From NCBI GenBank assembly GCA_001970855.1, contig LSSN01001862.1, positions 1 to 29,688 on the forward strand: DNA of 29,688 nucleotides. Direction: 5' to 3'. The notes under the pieces were generated by a model that ran no database searches, had not been told where the DNA came from, and saw only the letters and a list, made by a program, of their open reading frames with translations. The stretch is from Smittium culicis (taxonomy: Eukaryota > Kickxellomycota > Harpellomycetes > Harpellales > Legeriomycetaceae). Below, piece after piece: positions 26,101-29,393 of this stretch; position 1 is the stretch's first letter; each line of letters begins with the position of its first letter. A program made the position numbers and the translations under genes.

Positions 26101-27360
26101 GAGAATAAACCCATTAATGATGAGACTGGTAAAAGTATGGACCTGGAAAATAACATTAATGGCGAAAATAGTAACAGCGAACAACAGGATAATATTCTAT
26201 ATTCGATGGGAAGCAGTATTATTAACCAAAATAGTGATAGTGCTGAAGGCGAAAACGTAGATAATGAAAGCTTGGCTGATAATAAAGTAGATGAAAATAT
26301 AGAGGAAAAAATTATTTCGAGTGACGAGAATAATAAAAGTTTCAACTTTGAAAAGCTCAAAATAGAGCTTGATTTGGCAACTAGCGATTGGCATTTAAAT
26401 AGCCATAATAAGAGCGACGCAGTTGCCCTATGGAATGGCTTCATTATATCTAATCAAGAAAACTCGATGAGACTTTGCGAACAGCTTAGACTAATTCTTG
26501 AGCCTACTCTTTCAAGCCATTTGAAAGGTGATTATAGGACTGGAAAGCGTCTAAATATGAAAAGAATAATTCCCTACATAGCTTCACAATACAAAAGAGA
26601 TAAAATTTGGCTTAGAAGAACTAAACCCATGAAACGCCAATATCAAGTTATGCTGGCAATCGACGACTCAAAATCAATGATATCTTTACATGAAAATGAT
26701 AGTTCAAGTTTAAGCTCAAAAAATTCAAACACTGTTAAGCTAACTTTTGAAACGCTAGCTTTACTAACAAACTCTTTGCAGTTGTTGGAGGTGGGCGATT
26801 TGAGCGTTGTTAGCTTTGGGGATGAAGTAAAATTACTTCAACCTTTCGGGAGTCAATTAGATATTGAAAGTGGCGCAAGAATAATTTCTCAACTAAAATT
26901 CGACAATGAGTCCACAGATATTAAAAGTTTACTGTCTACTGCCACAAATATATTCAATTCGGACCTCAGCGGAAGTTCTCATAATAAAAATGAGGAACTA
27001 TGGAAACTAATGATTATTATGTCTGATGGTATTTGCCAGAACCATAATGATCTAAGACAACTAGTTAGAAATGCTGCTGATAATAGAATAATGATTGTAT
27101 TTGTAGTTTTGGATAGAAGCGGCACTACCAACTCCAAATCTAAAAACACACCTGAAACTAAGAATACCAATTCTATAACTGAAATAAAACAAGTTCAATA
27201 CGTAACAAATTCTTTCGGTAAGCTTGAACTTCAAATGACAAAATACCTTGACACATTCCCATTTGATTTTTATGTGGTATTACGTGACATCAACGGCCTT
27301 CCAGAAGTCCTGTCCGATGCACTAAGACAATTTTTTGCTTTAGTAGGAAATGAAAACTAG
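5173..27360 (+). CDS. MDN1: Midasin, dynein-like AAA+ ATPase of 60S ribosome biogenesis
   Basis: Giant nuclear/nucleolar ATPase. In known species its AAA+ ring and mobile tail pull the assembly factors Ytm1 and Rsa4 off pre-60S particles: the C-terminal MIDAS domain grips their UBL domains and ATP hydrolysis releases them. Visible here, in order, are an N-terminal region (residues 1-430), six AAA+ modules (about 435-2990), a long helical linker (about 2990-6290), an acidic Asn/Asp/Glu-rich region (6295-7055), and the conserved pre-MIDAS segment plus MIDAS domain (about 7090-7395). The start at 5173 is the first ATG after an in-frame TAA at 5128 and has A at -3 and G at +4. The frame is open for 7395 codons without an intron; GTAAGT strings inside it are read through coherently. 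At 7395 aa it greatly exceeds the yeast (about 4900) and human (about 5600) proteins. The identity is secure. Still unproven are the exact start and whether all low-complexity segments are retained in the mature protein. Confidence 0.97.
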   Translation: MDDKTPNENSTGSSFSLFIDLVDPFSIDLPKSITQALEHISEFSKVNEFSDLVYDSVIEDLNIWIKNHIETISRPIQNSKSKNKGKKNKYESRKFKTDAADSRSKILNLLSSLFLFESHYIFKNGSISNKVTNSEYTQGSQENLQCLFTLIPKNTNLILKLANIYSPILVDLICRLISPSNKALIMGAIFQNSNDLQCLAQYEFYLEYTFGVLVASFPQLSPIIEEFFSKRTFKYDDFSSFSSTGLELPKVMSFIRLHQFIIPNSKAIESPKSVSPENITTNGHFVFSLLNSEHHSLRFLACQCIGIIYSMNELDLNKLEEIWVVNYHNSTLSERNGYRITLEDLEKIRLIFYRNESYYISNQSMEILNHNKLFNSGTIFDKIKTGDNMSTDTKSRAIWLTESDMCEYVVNVYGILLPRFKKIHQENIKNADNATFNNSSLVGTQTFKSSLRELALAISLHQPVLISGESGSGKTVLVEEATRLTENELITIHLGDQTDPKVLLGTYVSGSKQGDFDWQPGILTLAVITGRWVLIEDINLASSEVVSILLPLLESRELFIASRGERIKAHNHFQLIATQTSISSLISDLSQNDNSDYDHKSFGTSAIDSSYTIGDSGGSGVVSNGCWNKVSILPMSQIELSTVSSSKYPNLKGVCTNLVDYYYKIKDVTSSRISIPSTDSKIAMPIYSVNSRKLNTRDFLKWCYHISHQLSKSSVYNGSSDRLLSSTDGRYLIFIEAIDVFIGSESNSEIFAYKATLIGSIIGVSKERVSYYLSKNIPSISLSSNGISVGRALLPMKGKDKKLDPESFRTEEDLIISLQNKSRRPFALTDHAKNLMEKIALSVELNEPVLLPGETGTGKTTVVQYVADLLNQNLSVVNLSQQSDSSDLLGGFRPIDTRAVAVPLKERFDLLFSKTFSTKRNAAFIDAVRLAFSKQNWLRLAKLFVESSKMANHANIKKRNKLNDKLKDLKINSTDPENKKLKTDSSYLKIKSDEASLEAEILEFQYILNSWEEFQSLANKFFVQVVDGDSKSMVFSYTEGVLVKAVKEGNWILLDEINLAAPETLDSLSGLLQDMNSSILLHDRGDLQPIKRHPNFRLFACMNPATDVGKKSLPMGLRSRFSEYFVHPPDRNDSDLIHLIQRYLIKVLNDSNKKVCNSIKDFYRVARSFADQRKIVDGAQQKPNYSLRTLSRALSFAVKNSPVYSLDRSLYEGFYMTFATQLDIDSRKLLDKELVKYFFCNQKPTSVKKLLSRAPQSPKNISEKLATNLSNKSNEAYTLFGSFWLKSGISLSDINVELKKDDSDKYVLTESVLENLNALARAVMCGEYPILIQGPTSAGKTSMVEYLANKTNHKFVRVNNHEHTDLQEYIGSYVSKNGKLVFQDGVLVQALRNGHWLVLDELNLAPSDVLEALNRLLDDNRELFIPETSEVVKPHDHFRLFATQNPAGLYGGRKHLSRAFRNRFLELHFESMPKSELDIVLTKRCEIAPSHSKKLVELFSKLSELRSQSRMFEAQSGFITLRDLFRWANHGAVTYQELSEVGYMLLAERVRKHSEKNQVKIALEQVFKTKINPTELYSMDKLKSLDDYKNLMANRDVAPDLIDNIVWTYSMRRLFILCSFCLSTSDPILLVGETGCGKTTVCELLSISRKSKLYSVNCHQNTETSDLLGGQRPVRNRSEYYNKAYQSSVLFIDNIKKIDFTKFVDPSSSEYESLSKIFIDSALYKLLQFLENLDTNIDLLDMVSSDVLGSEFFQLLTKFIYHDKNPISDSFKSSDYSKKIYELALVSLDNYQSGNVLFEWVDGPLVDSMKSGSLFLLDEISLADDSVLERLNSVLEPSRTLLIAEKSGDNTNKTTSAGEYVVAKSGFEFMATMNPGGDYGKRELSPALRNRFVELWVPSVTNTFDLYQILSKRMEIINKKLNNSDQSKNPSEIAAKTIILFSQWFTNIISPDVANNITSEIDAYNFEFPKDNSLSVNDIGEDSHFNLMSILSLREYLAWADFISLTVPQMDLSFAIVHGGCLVVLDSLGTHGAVGGLSANIFNSIKIPKSSILKSSSISRKQEVKSYFVEQLARFSKISLNELYNCTQLMGSTSVEVISYLEKYLGILTSQSVINLAKTYNIHNFNLGQSLKYQYDNNGSVSRTGINPFYIELDPKISCNQIKNHEFSFQAPTSFDNLVKLLRGMQIKKPLLLEGSPGVGKTTLVEALSKHCGVKLERINLSDQTDLTDLFGTDLPVENGKMGQFEWRDAPFLKAMQNGHWVLLDEINLATQSVLEGLNSCLDHRGSVYISELGKEFFRHPNFFLFAAQNPVAQGGGRKGLPRSFLSRFTQIFMEELDSDDMHIICSSRFNSSNSRFNDKVISKILQFNSLVHHKVVVERSFAINGSPWEFNLRDIYRWLDITAQDSNLNHDKFKQIQIDHLLGFVKLIYIDRLRLKDDKVKMWKLVNQIFSDLSESNFNCHTIMIDQEKPSAIISADFLQIGTAIIKRSNIINDYSNFNDSSPKLHGTRNYDASSSSNKISLLNHDLQGLSSLIHCINMEWMAIIVGPSGVGKSSMVQFLARTTGNKLQHFSMNNSVDTLELLGGFEKIDLQRHWNNLLNSAKDLVSILLYFLLINSNKMSSQSPMNFLESTSTIDYKSTSNDLMDIDSLDSPEQNNAPSQLINDTSFIDVSKFGSKLIYESISLSDKLTHSINNAITSEQDIKKVFSIIECIENDFIDVFLDKYCKFIELTKKLSPILEHTNSLNLLTNFADYTKSRIKSLKSEAQSFYDLSKSGVLGRFEFVDGILIDALKNGHWILIDKANLCSPSVLDRLNGLLEPNGVLTLGECGLIKDENGIDCVRTIKKHKNFRIILTVDPKYGELSRAMRNRGIEIFISPPDLSLNSNYKSSLENETQNLKSANYNLAITSNVILDSQPVNTLDDHSVAETTSQAISNEVHTLLLNQLKHVPSILDFIHIAKLHKLSDLNSILMIFAIACENVGCRSSSVFNFSSFENIASSKSRDLLNSQLVIRRFVQLCLQVVERVQRGSSVELDISRFNFYGSKGLEILKGSNFDKKQDSMTQNINILMEKVETLNKSKRNMKSSSTLKNQLNLISEDFINQFIYHYGSSLIPFTGNYSTFESLSSVLTLFQFLEDISIFHPIAIKNTSLPKNIMDSYTQDLSNSTETNTSVLKTQILFLILRYLPLNSKSIISTLFTSSLLNKNGTTVTEKLGIISDIFENADALDLIFTKNLNLRLFSLDFCRVDVSTEFLSSTPIDIRLVPEVDRMIQKKINSFELLFEECLQNLLNIPVSELKEPDNYDSSNLVSSFYFYSISQLAIDLNYSYPDLVESYIKSKLFMKKIEKIVLSSLDAPQFPINVNGIDIDNHSANKILHLHMAYKFTESEGTLITLEQLYHKCMQYVFPLVYSYQKLVETLISYIINSISSFEFSSSVLPYGIYFINSSYILPNDRQKTREVRVWEKLMVLLNSNIKFIELLCDCFINSRHDDLDIGKISLYVEKLSENYINLVNIFNTPKTHELYFNNFFYIIKNCENYEQILSNLYRFEISNALSYQNFSQILNNYGGIINSLNISLDTSNNVISRKIWELYHPQTLPTFDLKILEIKFIKILSTLNNFNFSKSLNNSISRDLDYSSVIRDTDIIIQAIATLYTASKRHISTRSRKEDLEKLFLKLSSIASSLGNVYNVKGLAFSKTNPNVAIESQSIHPPSILDPKFDQFNNEQETLENKNSMILNSVGFKFVLFNPVPLIDFSDTINQKKSLLHYSSSASILPKIEDLGLDLSYDNLQTIKLFANKLQCLIKNHHLSLSEISKIMYPKIFYCPMSSIKDNSELFSPTVKFTSGNNSFYMDIVKEPIFNQAVELSSQIRLSWIVDIIDDILYNNINISDLSTADLEYLKSEMLSLSNLESELTYFYNSDILSPFEDIPSSHMIGNLFNIIKDAHISSNSLIISSKHTDSFISPSHSTLNQLFTSNSNIFVDWNWPIPSNDINLIDSSVYTQSLFYFVHLLQETPICAFPDVRELATSFYSRMISKPNSISLLNTILESDNNSDSPIASKPTFSYHSFDDLKLKHKIESVSKNVTSFINGFFRVFSFLLDNKLANVNTVNHLNGESDENQKNLEFIISKQKLTTLVTCLLHILRVFSSTSDTILSQLYLCTISINNVKDICNDIHNHTNLGSLSLSNVEALNDKNKSIHFVRKLFFIDSISSLSSAIKILEKVPFNKTDSPDLDVMISKCEFMTLKALITLNISTLLAQFPFQPVDPASKVHDLISLNDISMHESNIKSITNDLFNKITNYNQNSHIRSILETELESQVIEYRNLEGLSVYRSKYDKSTNNIYSSSNENNQNDVVKGENYKSFNDLWFDFKKLIEGLLDTNRIEKLLSELSFVYEIADNSLNNFESNLLSAYNKFNQVKEYIDNLDQGLFKALNNIQLKSELDFKDIICLWSNQVNNIRVCLKKIICVSDPYIIFSSPISKTMTRLLSKEMVEFPIDLNKYKSNQKTHLINDQDFGIRKLSQNFASMEFLFNNQTFLDIKNSLKLSSSQYNSFLDLLQKNKNLASTNCDLGLDGSESPLYLRFLLNLLKRISLSLINSQILNSSLVGCINQIFNEVCYISQRLETLLKKQKEELGSSFKMKPSKKFSSIENSKDISDDARKLKEIEEWFPSYENEFELPSDIDLLNEDLSNSNDIESEHLLDNISSASIPSLDEDLLEDMFNIHNWIFDNYDLDSNLPIRSFNDSLLRNIYKSRKVVDFEFSSDKMNHLDIPNYIDINELKTYFEDFSSGISIPVLSSSLNSELESRSLLYTHLLEDSYKISSDLGGKLYSLSENSRNIRFSEEKNYRSLQSVRFGKHVDEYLSSSHALLLSNYINSSFNSPIEFNITRKSAQNSNIENKVRSTPTIFDFKDSSQNFDDIQTSLKNNLIYNARNPLSSLIKLQTDKIRLYDFYHHSNKQEAQLLNSTVSPLLFRVEQLLEEYSDHSVLLQIKSICVKIMSLSISTPIAKLLTGIESLLTRSLDWENYNSCKETSIQSQLDIIISQIIKWRQLELYSWPLLIQIEESNRRKESYKYWFEIYSIIVKDNKFFESYSQLSETSLRSSVSEELKDIVQLFEKPDPKEISNIVEVADRFLQTCSVGEFHSRLQILKDHLKHRKVQFNLFIDSISGCVTEKYSSLSSAENTKNVLNFNMYRSDTISITLEKTISYFDQFSQSIKSEIDQFKDSISKELAEFVKISSFSDVNPISLKNSAKNTHSHLSKCLRKWRDYLLTPSNSIIEKFIKTNSIVTSVFSINDRFFTSTNSNHKNGASERMYKHSLSGASNVCFNSCLNCHNFSQANNIKIDLKKINKLEKIGVNLSDLYYALGFTKHNNSLEQHMLSSIDKNPNGSNISKINQFNAVLSYLNKYWNINKWTVSVNATLFKDDIGSQFSGNFELPKNLELFENKVLSLSPNASNLIQFVEFYKWFTARNNKLIHSSSSSNYIRNFWQTPFPSPVTVSSIVSPNNLQKFLSSCIFNAINVNYNDTSSKLNFISQKIYIVDELEAYIVSLSEQISHFQTLSTPAELLNKAENILTEAQMKTSNNEISLKKEAISSCTHSNSKSTSKHIKKIKGTIKVGQSNDFESTNNQQADDSDVPTKFEAMEIQNKAIKSFWSQQKQLRQKLVVETIKQLRRLGLNPNTKIESLSLSKDNSHLSFDLSSEIKDTALLEVDNFAKSIHLLINSNDKFVLDGTHASLVLLNQLDIEYYEQLTFVNQAFRYGYYLDSSKQSVESLNGRSEIIQQQVDRLFGLLLSWNRKIKKERKTTKKLLDSMTDINQLLSIFTGVVGLKSDFIGYKKHSVNRHLPSIPPKYLNDKAISSDFESKKILIDSIINNLIQLITTLKSTLDSKLKLNASKSKEINDSSPSLNQDFQNLSLNKSNLDGILYVNLSDSDINYAISSLTDLLACSKNIQHSASSLYFRLSTQCKLAKISPSSGFALLISKFSSNIFNPNAISNITNYGISSLLINWENYFSTLHATVKSVFDQSPQLKELILSFLGKFLSDCSDDHFGNSSSDFSLNVKYLQPSFDGYPEISQELCAANFASLQTELNIYKIIGLISDLGNAVTVSLQHIFKVFEKYNPKTTAFTSYSEHFSFNLDGKSEPICNKSSLDDDNKEDLDQYNLHSDEIKTRAEYFDSLYKSTNISQISNLILNISNHIGATFISLLSSDANSDSSTIEAYYYLEFLISKRVEPLIKQYYTYIQHIFNALTQQHYQFTKCGRIFSQLITSIFNRGLASHDALINHQNIGQSEEDTNDSSEDNRNKEFDTTDASGMGEGSTEGAKNVSNEIENEDQVLGANQKDKDEENPDKSDKPAPRNEDSVEMDADFDGEIGEADLEEDDSDIENDNSDNEVMDEQLGNVDLTDPTAVDEKMWNDEDDSKPDDSSKSNAAEKQLSGSAEKGNNDQDMVAKEDDEPPNDSKSDDSQNQSKTETKNDPENKSENDQAHEEDRDNHFDEDSQGEDENENPPSTDPNGLGASLPIADVENELNDQMDIPDDLNLDNEKNSMEDEHDMDYEDESLISDPLDKPKDQKSNKNNVENDQSENENEANQDAIDENQDGDLDEDKSNQNPDIHNDQNSDELADENSMDIDEPEKDNKNVEDPTEIADENPKDQNSTDDLDQKIQTDDISLDNNNEDVSENDESENKESRPLNETGQKDQSEVFGSGTDSGNNDNSDLTNNDKNCSNTSNTNIDENKNIQNDNNLNQTDISESNSNTDGQSSMDNNNNSNLSDNQKFNPMTSDRAKNSSTENQDSNKNSNKKTLENELSQRNNPLRSLDDSMKNWEQKLNLIEREIESLGSESNDTDKNSSSMEINDTDLQYQHVGEDEAHHTSAMADTEEEVIKNQLSSINPDNDTKNIDDNSNISNPDPRDPSTESSNIPNTISSNSQEDDIPDPMDTDNLEVPLDGNNASKLSKLHDIIKELSNHNQENKPINDETGKSMDLENNINGENSNSEQQDNILYSMGSSIINQNSDSAEGENVDNESLADNKVDENIEEKIISSDENNKSFNFEKLKIELDLATSDWHLNSHNKSDAVALWNGFIISNQENSMRLCEQLRLILEPTLSSHLKGDYRTGKRLNMKRIIPYIASQYKRDKIWLRRTKPMKRQYQVMLAIDDSKSMISLHENDSSSLSSKNSNTVKLTFETLALLTNSLQLLEVGDLSVVSFGDEVKLLQPFGSQLDIESGARIISQLKFDNESTDIKSLLSTATNIFNSDLSGSSHNKNEELWKLMIIMSDGICQNHNDLRQLVRNAADNRIMIVFVVLDRSGTTNSKSKNTPETKNTNSITEIKQVQYVTNSFGKLELQMTKYLDTFPFDFYVVLRDINGLPEVLSDALRQFFALVGNEN
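6475..14130 (+). other. MDN1: Midasin six-module AAA+ motor (protein domain region)
   Basis: Walker A motifs are at residues 468-475 (GESGSGKT), 853-860 (GETGTGKT), 1334-1341 (GPTSAGKT), 1632-1639 (GETGCGKT), 2195-2202 (GSPGVGKT) and 2548-2555 (GPSGVGKS). Walker B acidic pairs are ED at 536-537 (AAA1), then DE at 1055-1056, 1400-1401, 1818-1819 and 2265-2266. AAA6 instead has Asp2802-Lys2803, lacking the catalytic glutamate. Arginine-finger-like R-x-R or RNR strings follow modules 2-6, for example RAFRNRF in AAA3 and RAMRNRG in AAA6. The swapped ED in AAA1 and a non-Glu residue in AAA6 match what I recall for this family, so AAA2-AAA5 are the likely hydrolysing sites. AAA2, AAA4 and AAA6 each carry a long insertion between Walker A and Walker B. 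These are family-typical positions, but the one in AAA6 is unusually rich in Ser/Asn/Asp. Confidence 0.93.
14131..24054 (+). other. MDN1: Midasin linker region (protein domain region)
   Basis: Roughly 3300 residues of mostly helical, leucine/serine/asparagine-rich sequence between the AAA+ ring and the acidic region. In known structures this part forms the stem and middle domain that carry the MIDAS tail around the ring. Here it is nearly twice the length I recall for yeast and accounts for most of the protein's extra size. Scattered polar low-complexity segments (runs rich in S, N, K, D) look like insertions between conserved helices. A cluster of Cys5328, Cys5332, Cys5335 and His5336, with His5319 nearby, stands out in an otherwise Cys-poor stretch. 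A conserved-looking segment that includes the string SFWSQQKQLRQKLVVETIKQ lies near residues 5655-5675 and would help anchor an alignment. Confidence 0.8.
24055..26337 (+). other. MDN1: Midasin acidic Asn/Asp/Glu-rich region (protein domain region)
   Basis: Residues 6295-7055 are dominated by Asp, Glu, Asn and Ser, with very few hydrophobics, and should be disordered. All midasins have a D/E-rich flexible tether here that lets the MIDAS domain reach its substrates. This one is unusually asparagine-rich, consistent with AAT/AAC/GAT/GAA codon expansion in an AT-rich genome. Loose repetition of short units such as DENxxD, ENDQ and DxNN is visible, but no perfect tandem repeat. The open frames seen here in other frames and on the minus strand are by-products of this biased composition. 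Confidence 0.9.
26440..27357 (+). other. MDN1: Midasin C-terminal MIDAS (VWA-like) domain (protein domain region)
   Basis: The highly conserved pre-MIDAS block is present: LCEQLRLILEPT at about 7101-7112, then DYRTGKRLNMKRIIPYIAS and a basic KIWLRRTKPMKRQYQ stretch that resembles a nuclear localisation signal. The metal-ion-dependent adhesion site is intact, with the DxSxS motif at Asp7164-Ser7166-Ser7168, the coordinating threonine at Thr7248 and the DG aspartate at Asp7285. These residues chelate the Mg2+ that is completed by an acidic residue of the Ytm1 or Rsa4 UBL domain. The domain ends at the natural TAG with no truncation, which argues that this very long gene is functional. Confidence 0.94.
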
Positions 27361-27438
27361 TCTTTTAAAATACTTCATATTTATTTACTTTTATCCTTTA
27401 ATTTTATACCTTACATTATCTTATACTTTATTTTTCCA

Positions 27439-27444
27439 AATAAA
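27439..27444 (+). promoter_or_regulatory. Candidate polyadenylation signal of MDN1
   Basis: AATAAA lies 79 bases after the MDN1 stop codon, within a T-rich 3' flank. Position and sequence fit a cleavage/polyadenylation signal, but AATAAA is common by chance in DNA this AT-rich and no transcript evidence is available. Confidence 0.4.
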
Positions 27445-27654
27445 ATAATTAATTTTTTATTTTCCCCCCATTTTCGTTGGTTTCTCAATTAAAGCAAACT
27501 ATAATTATTTAATTATTTATACAGATGAACTTAGATAACAGATATAAACATAATTTTATTTCTAATACTTTAGTTTAATGTTCTCTAATTTTATACTGTT
27601 CATTTTTTTTAAAGATGACAATCTCTTTGTAGTTATTAGTTAGCTAATAGGAAA

Positions 27655-27679
27655 TTGATATAGCTGCTGGATATATCAA
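27655..27679. repeat. Inverted repeat with 8-bp arms and 9-nt loop
   Basis: TTGATATA at 27655-27662 is the exact reverse complement of TATATCAA at 27672-27679, separated by nine bases. A neighbouring 6-bp inverted repeat (TATTAG/CTAATA) lies at 27634-27649. They sit about 300 bases past the MDN1 stop. The stems are AT-rich and would be weak; no function is assigned. Confidence 0.4.
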
Positions 27680-28811
27680 GTTATTTATTTGAAGATTTTT
27701 TATTATAAAATAAAAAAATAGAATAAAACTTTGTAGTGGGAAATTTTAATACTAAAAGCTCCAAAGAAAATTTTTTTCTCTTCAAGCATACCAATAATGT
27801 CGTAGAAAATTGCAAAAAAAATTTTGTGCTCATTGTCACGTGTGAGATTAGTGACTTTAAAAGCTAGGGCTAAATAAGTTTATTGAGATAATACAGAATA
27901 AAATATATAGGAATAAAACTAGATTAGATTTGTGAAATGATGTTGAACAGCTTAATTTATCATCGGAAATGATTATGTTGTCCTTTAATACTAAAAGATA
28001 AGGCTATAGATAGAATAAGGAGTATTGGTTCGGTGGACAAAGCGATGGAATTATAAGAATTATGTAATTATGTGCTTAATGCGAGGGAGTTTCATGATAA
28101 AATATTGGTTAATGACACTCTTGTAGTTTACACTTTTATTTTTATCAAATTTTTAAAAAGTTAAAAATTTAAAGTATCAAACCTCAATTCTAACAACTTT
28201 AATATTATAATCACAAGTTTTTTAGCTCATCAAGTGCTAATTTTTGATAATAGTGCGAAAAACATAGTCAAGTTTTAAGTAAAGTTAATTTAAGTTAATT
28301 ATTCACCTCTAGGTACAATTAAAAACTTAAAATAAGACCAATTTGTATCAAATCTATAGGTACCTTTGGACTCGACGGAAACTCAGTCTTTAATAAATAG
28401 TAAAGTAAAATATAAAATTATTAAAAAAGCTTTTTTTTTTGGTGCAAAAAGATCCCCAGCCTTTGTCGCAGAGAAAGCTTAAACCAAAAAAGATAACTTT
28501 GGTACTATAAAAATTTTCAAGCGACTCTGACTTGTTAATACAATATTGTGTGTCTCATCAAGAGCTACAGTTTGGTATATATTTCAGGCTTATAGGATAA
28601 GTATAACCTTGGCAATTAAATTCTGAGCGTCCAAGTTCGGAGCACGTCTTTTAATTAGTCAATTTTCAATAAAAAAGTGCGGATTCGATCAATTTCAATT
28701 AATTTGACGATTCCAACTAATTTGCAGCACAAAATAATTACTGCATAATATAAACAAAAAAAAAAAACTAAAATCACAAAAAGCCAAAAAAAAAACTTTA
28801 ATTTATCAGCT

Positions 28812-29393
28812 ATGGTTATAAGAAAGCCTATTAAGCGCTCAAGGATGTTATTTAGTGACGCTGTAAAAAGCGACGACTACGAAAAGACTTCAAATGAAGT
28901 ATATAATCGTAGAGATGCTAAATATCCTAGGTCTGTTGACCTCAAGAAGGTCACGACTAAATCTAAACCACAATTAAATAAAAAAATAAGCACTGTAGAT
29001 ATGGGCAATTCTGTGGAAGTGTCCCTAAAACATCTAGTAAATGGAGGTAGCCAAAGCTGCTTGAAAAAGATCGGTAGCGAAGGCTCAGACCTTAAAATCG
29101 GCTGCGCCTGGCCCCAGTTCAAAGGAAATCATATAGATGCCATAGTTAGAGTCGAAGACTCTATTAATTGGACATACCATACTAGGAATGATTATCAGAT
29201 TGCAAAAGCATCATATTTTATCTTTGATAAAATCGAAGATGCAACAAAATTCATAACATTAAAATTGAACTATGGTAACAAACAGATAGATTTGTACCAA
29301 ACGGTTAAGCCTGAAGAGGACATAACCGTAATTAATGTCCCTAACTACAGGGATGTTGGAATTTTATCAATGATAAAAATTATAAAGGAGTAA
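28812..29393 (+). CDS. LINE-type retrotransposon ORF1 (gag-like), N-terminal part ending at an in-frame TAA
   Basis: A 193-codon open frame from the first ATG after an in-frame TAA at 28746. The N-terminal ~90 residues are basic and polar, like the disordered start of LINE ORF1 proteins. The rest alternates hydrophobic strands and helices (for example ASYFIFDKIEDATKFITLKL and DITVINVPNYRDVGIL) in the style of the RNA-recognition-like fold of non-LTR element ORF1/gag proteins. Such proteins bind the element's RNA. The frame is open again immediately after the TAA at 29391-29393, all the way to the window end, and the downstream part carries a CCHC-like motif. The stop therefore most likely interrupts a longer ORF1. 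Base composition is clearly richer in G+C than the MDN1 flanks, fitting a mobile element. The assignment rests on architecture, not a database match. A host gene with a zinc knuckle is the alternative. Confidence 0.6.
   Translation: MVIRKPIKRSRMLFSDAVKSDDYEKTSNEVYNRRDAKYPRSVDLKKVTTKSKPQLNKKISTVDMGNSVEVSLKHLVNGGSQSCLKKIGSEGSDLKIGCAWPQFKGNHIDAIVRVEDSINWTYHTRNDYQIAKASYFIFDKIEDATKFITLKLNYGNKQIDLYQTVKPEEDITVINVPNYRDVGILSMIKIIKE

Larger units (their letters stand above)
27361..28811. other. AT-rich intergenic region between MDN1 and the LINE-like ORF
   Basis: No credible gene on either strand in about 1.4 kb. It holds the MDN1 3' flank, two small inverted repeats near 27634-27679, and homopolymer runs. 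The run of T after AAAAAAGC at about 28422-28440 and the A-rich tracts at 28757-28796 sit just before the LINE-like ORF. Composition becomes slightly less AT-rich from about 28330 onward, so the 5' untranslated part of the mobile element may begin in that interval; I cannot place its edge. Confidence 0.6.

Noticed and set aside
28877..29122. 81-codon minus-strand open frame opposite the LINE-like ORF1
   Set aside because: It is the shadow of the longer + strand frame and has no independent support.
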